Of a stretch of DNA of 64,000 nucleotides, positions 63,590 through 64,000 are shown piece by piece. The notes beneath the pieces are model-generated. The model saw only the letters and a list, made by a program, of their open reading frames with translations, had not been told where the DNA came from and searched no databases. This DNA is from Streptomycetaceae bacterium (lineage in GTDB: Bacteria > Actinomycetota > Actinomycetes > Nanopelagicales > Nanopelagicaceae): the NCBI GenBank assembly GCA_027490815.1, contig JAIXXJ010000021.1, positions 124,001 through 188,000 of the forward strand, in the 5' to 3' direction. The stretch's first letter is position 1. Each line of letters begins with the position of its first letter. Both the position numbers and the translations under genes were made by a program.

Positions 63590-64000
63590 TGGCACTCTGG
63601 GGCGGTCGTTTTTCAGAAGGACCACAGGATTCCGTCTTCGCACTTTCTCGTAGTGTTCATTTTGATTGGCGCCTAGCACCTTACGACATTCGATCTTCCA
63701 AAGCGCATCTGGCCGTTCTAAAAAAGAACAAGTTGATTGAAGACAACGATGCAAAAATGATTTTGAACGCACTTAGTGAGTTAGCCAGCGAAGTTGCATC
63801 AGGAGCATTCGCTCCGATCGATAGTGACGAGGATGTTCATAGCGCACTGGAACGGGGATTAACGCAAAAACTGGGAGTCGTCGGCGGTTCTTTGCGCGCA
63901 GGGCGCTCGAGAAATGATCAAGTAACTTCTGATCTAAGACTCTTTTCAATCGACCATATGTTGCAAATAGCTACGCTACTAGTCGAACTACAGACCTCGA
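63589..64000 (+). CDS. argH: Argininosuccinate lyase, N-terminal part (truncated by window edge)
   Basis: ArgH cleaves argininosuccinate to arginine and fumarate. The first 137 residues are visible: ALWGGRFSEGPQDSVFALSRS, the DIRSSKAHLAVLKK helix, DEDVHSALERGLTQKLG and GGSLRAGRSRNDQVTSDLRL, which includes the SRND substrate-binding motif. ATG 63589 shares its first base with the argR stop (TGATG). argG, which normally lies between argR and argH, is missing at this point. The frame is open at the window end. Confidence 0.96.
   Translation, partial: MALWGGRFSEGPQDSVFALSRSVHFDWRLAPYDIRSSKAHLAVLKKNKLIEDNDAKMILNALSELASEVASGAFAPIDSDEDVHSALERGLTQKLGVVGGSLRAGRSRNDQVTSDLRLFSIDHMLQIATLLVELQTS

Overview
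This window is a gene-dense stretch of bacterial chromosome from an actinobacterium with a compact, only moderately GC-rich genome. The evidence for Actinobacteria is RbpA, WhiA, a PdtaR-type ANTAR response regulator, a DUF3099 protein, the SufR-first suf operon, the argCJBD-R-H order, and the trpA / disulfide-bond / lgt / gltBD / pyk and uvrBAC-rapZ-whiA-gap-pgk-tpiA-secG neighbourhoods. AT-leaning codon use, one-base and four-base gene overlaps, very short intergenic gaps and small proteins suggest a streamlined free-living lineage such as freshwater Nanopelagicales (acI). That placement is an inference and was not tested.

Layout. 1-3.5 kb: end of trpE, a 56-residue membrane peptide, trpC, trpB, trpA. 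3.6-6.7 kb: VKOR, a DsbA-like thioredoxin, lgt and a VIT1/CCC1-type transporter (secreted-protein folding and lipoprotein maturation). 6.8-14.2 kb: glutamate synthase gltB-gltD and pyruvate kinase. 14.3-15.0 kb: a tRNA with a CAA anticodon and a REC-ANTAR regulator. 15.2-20.4 kb: a branched-chain amino acid type ABC importer, with the binding lipoprotein on + and livH-livM-livG-livF on -, converging on a strong bidirectional terminator. 20.5-33.5 kb: a thioesterase and polA (divergent), rpsA, coaE, uvrB, uvrA, uvrC, rapZ. 33.6-38.4 kb: whiA, gap, pgk, tpiA, secG, rbpA. 38.4-43.9 kb (-): ctaA-tkt-tal-pgi, joined by four-base overlaps. 44.0-50.3 kb: the Fe-S assembly operon sufR-sufB-sufD-Rieske-sufC-sufS-sufU-sufT. 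50.3-53.2 kb: an ABC exporter facing SURF1 and DUF3099. 53.4-59.0 kb: infC-rpmI-rplT, a SpoU methyltransferase, pheS-pheT. 59.0-64.0 kb: argC-argJ-argB-argD-argR and the start of argH.

The genes are mainly core metabolism, repair and translation. I see no transposase, phage gene, CRISPR array, toxin-antitoxin pair or defence island, and no gap longer than 300 bases. I did not find a new multi-gene system. The unusual signals lie in genome organisation and regulation. More than a dozen operon-leading genes have a TAnnnT -10 box ending exactly 6 or 7 bases before the start codon, the layout expected for leaderless mRNAs, and in two cases the previous gene's stop codon forms the start of that box. 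Clear inverted repeats overlap the argC and sufR promoters. LivH carries an exported transthyretin-like domain. infC appears to lack a canonical start codon. Several genes expected from conserved actinobacterial clusters (yvcK, argF, argG, zwf-opcA-pgl, ctaB) are absent from their usual places.
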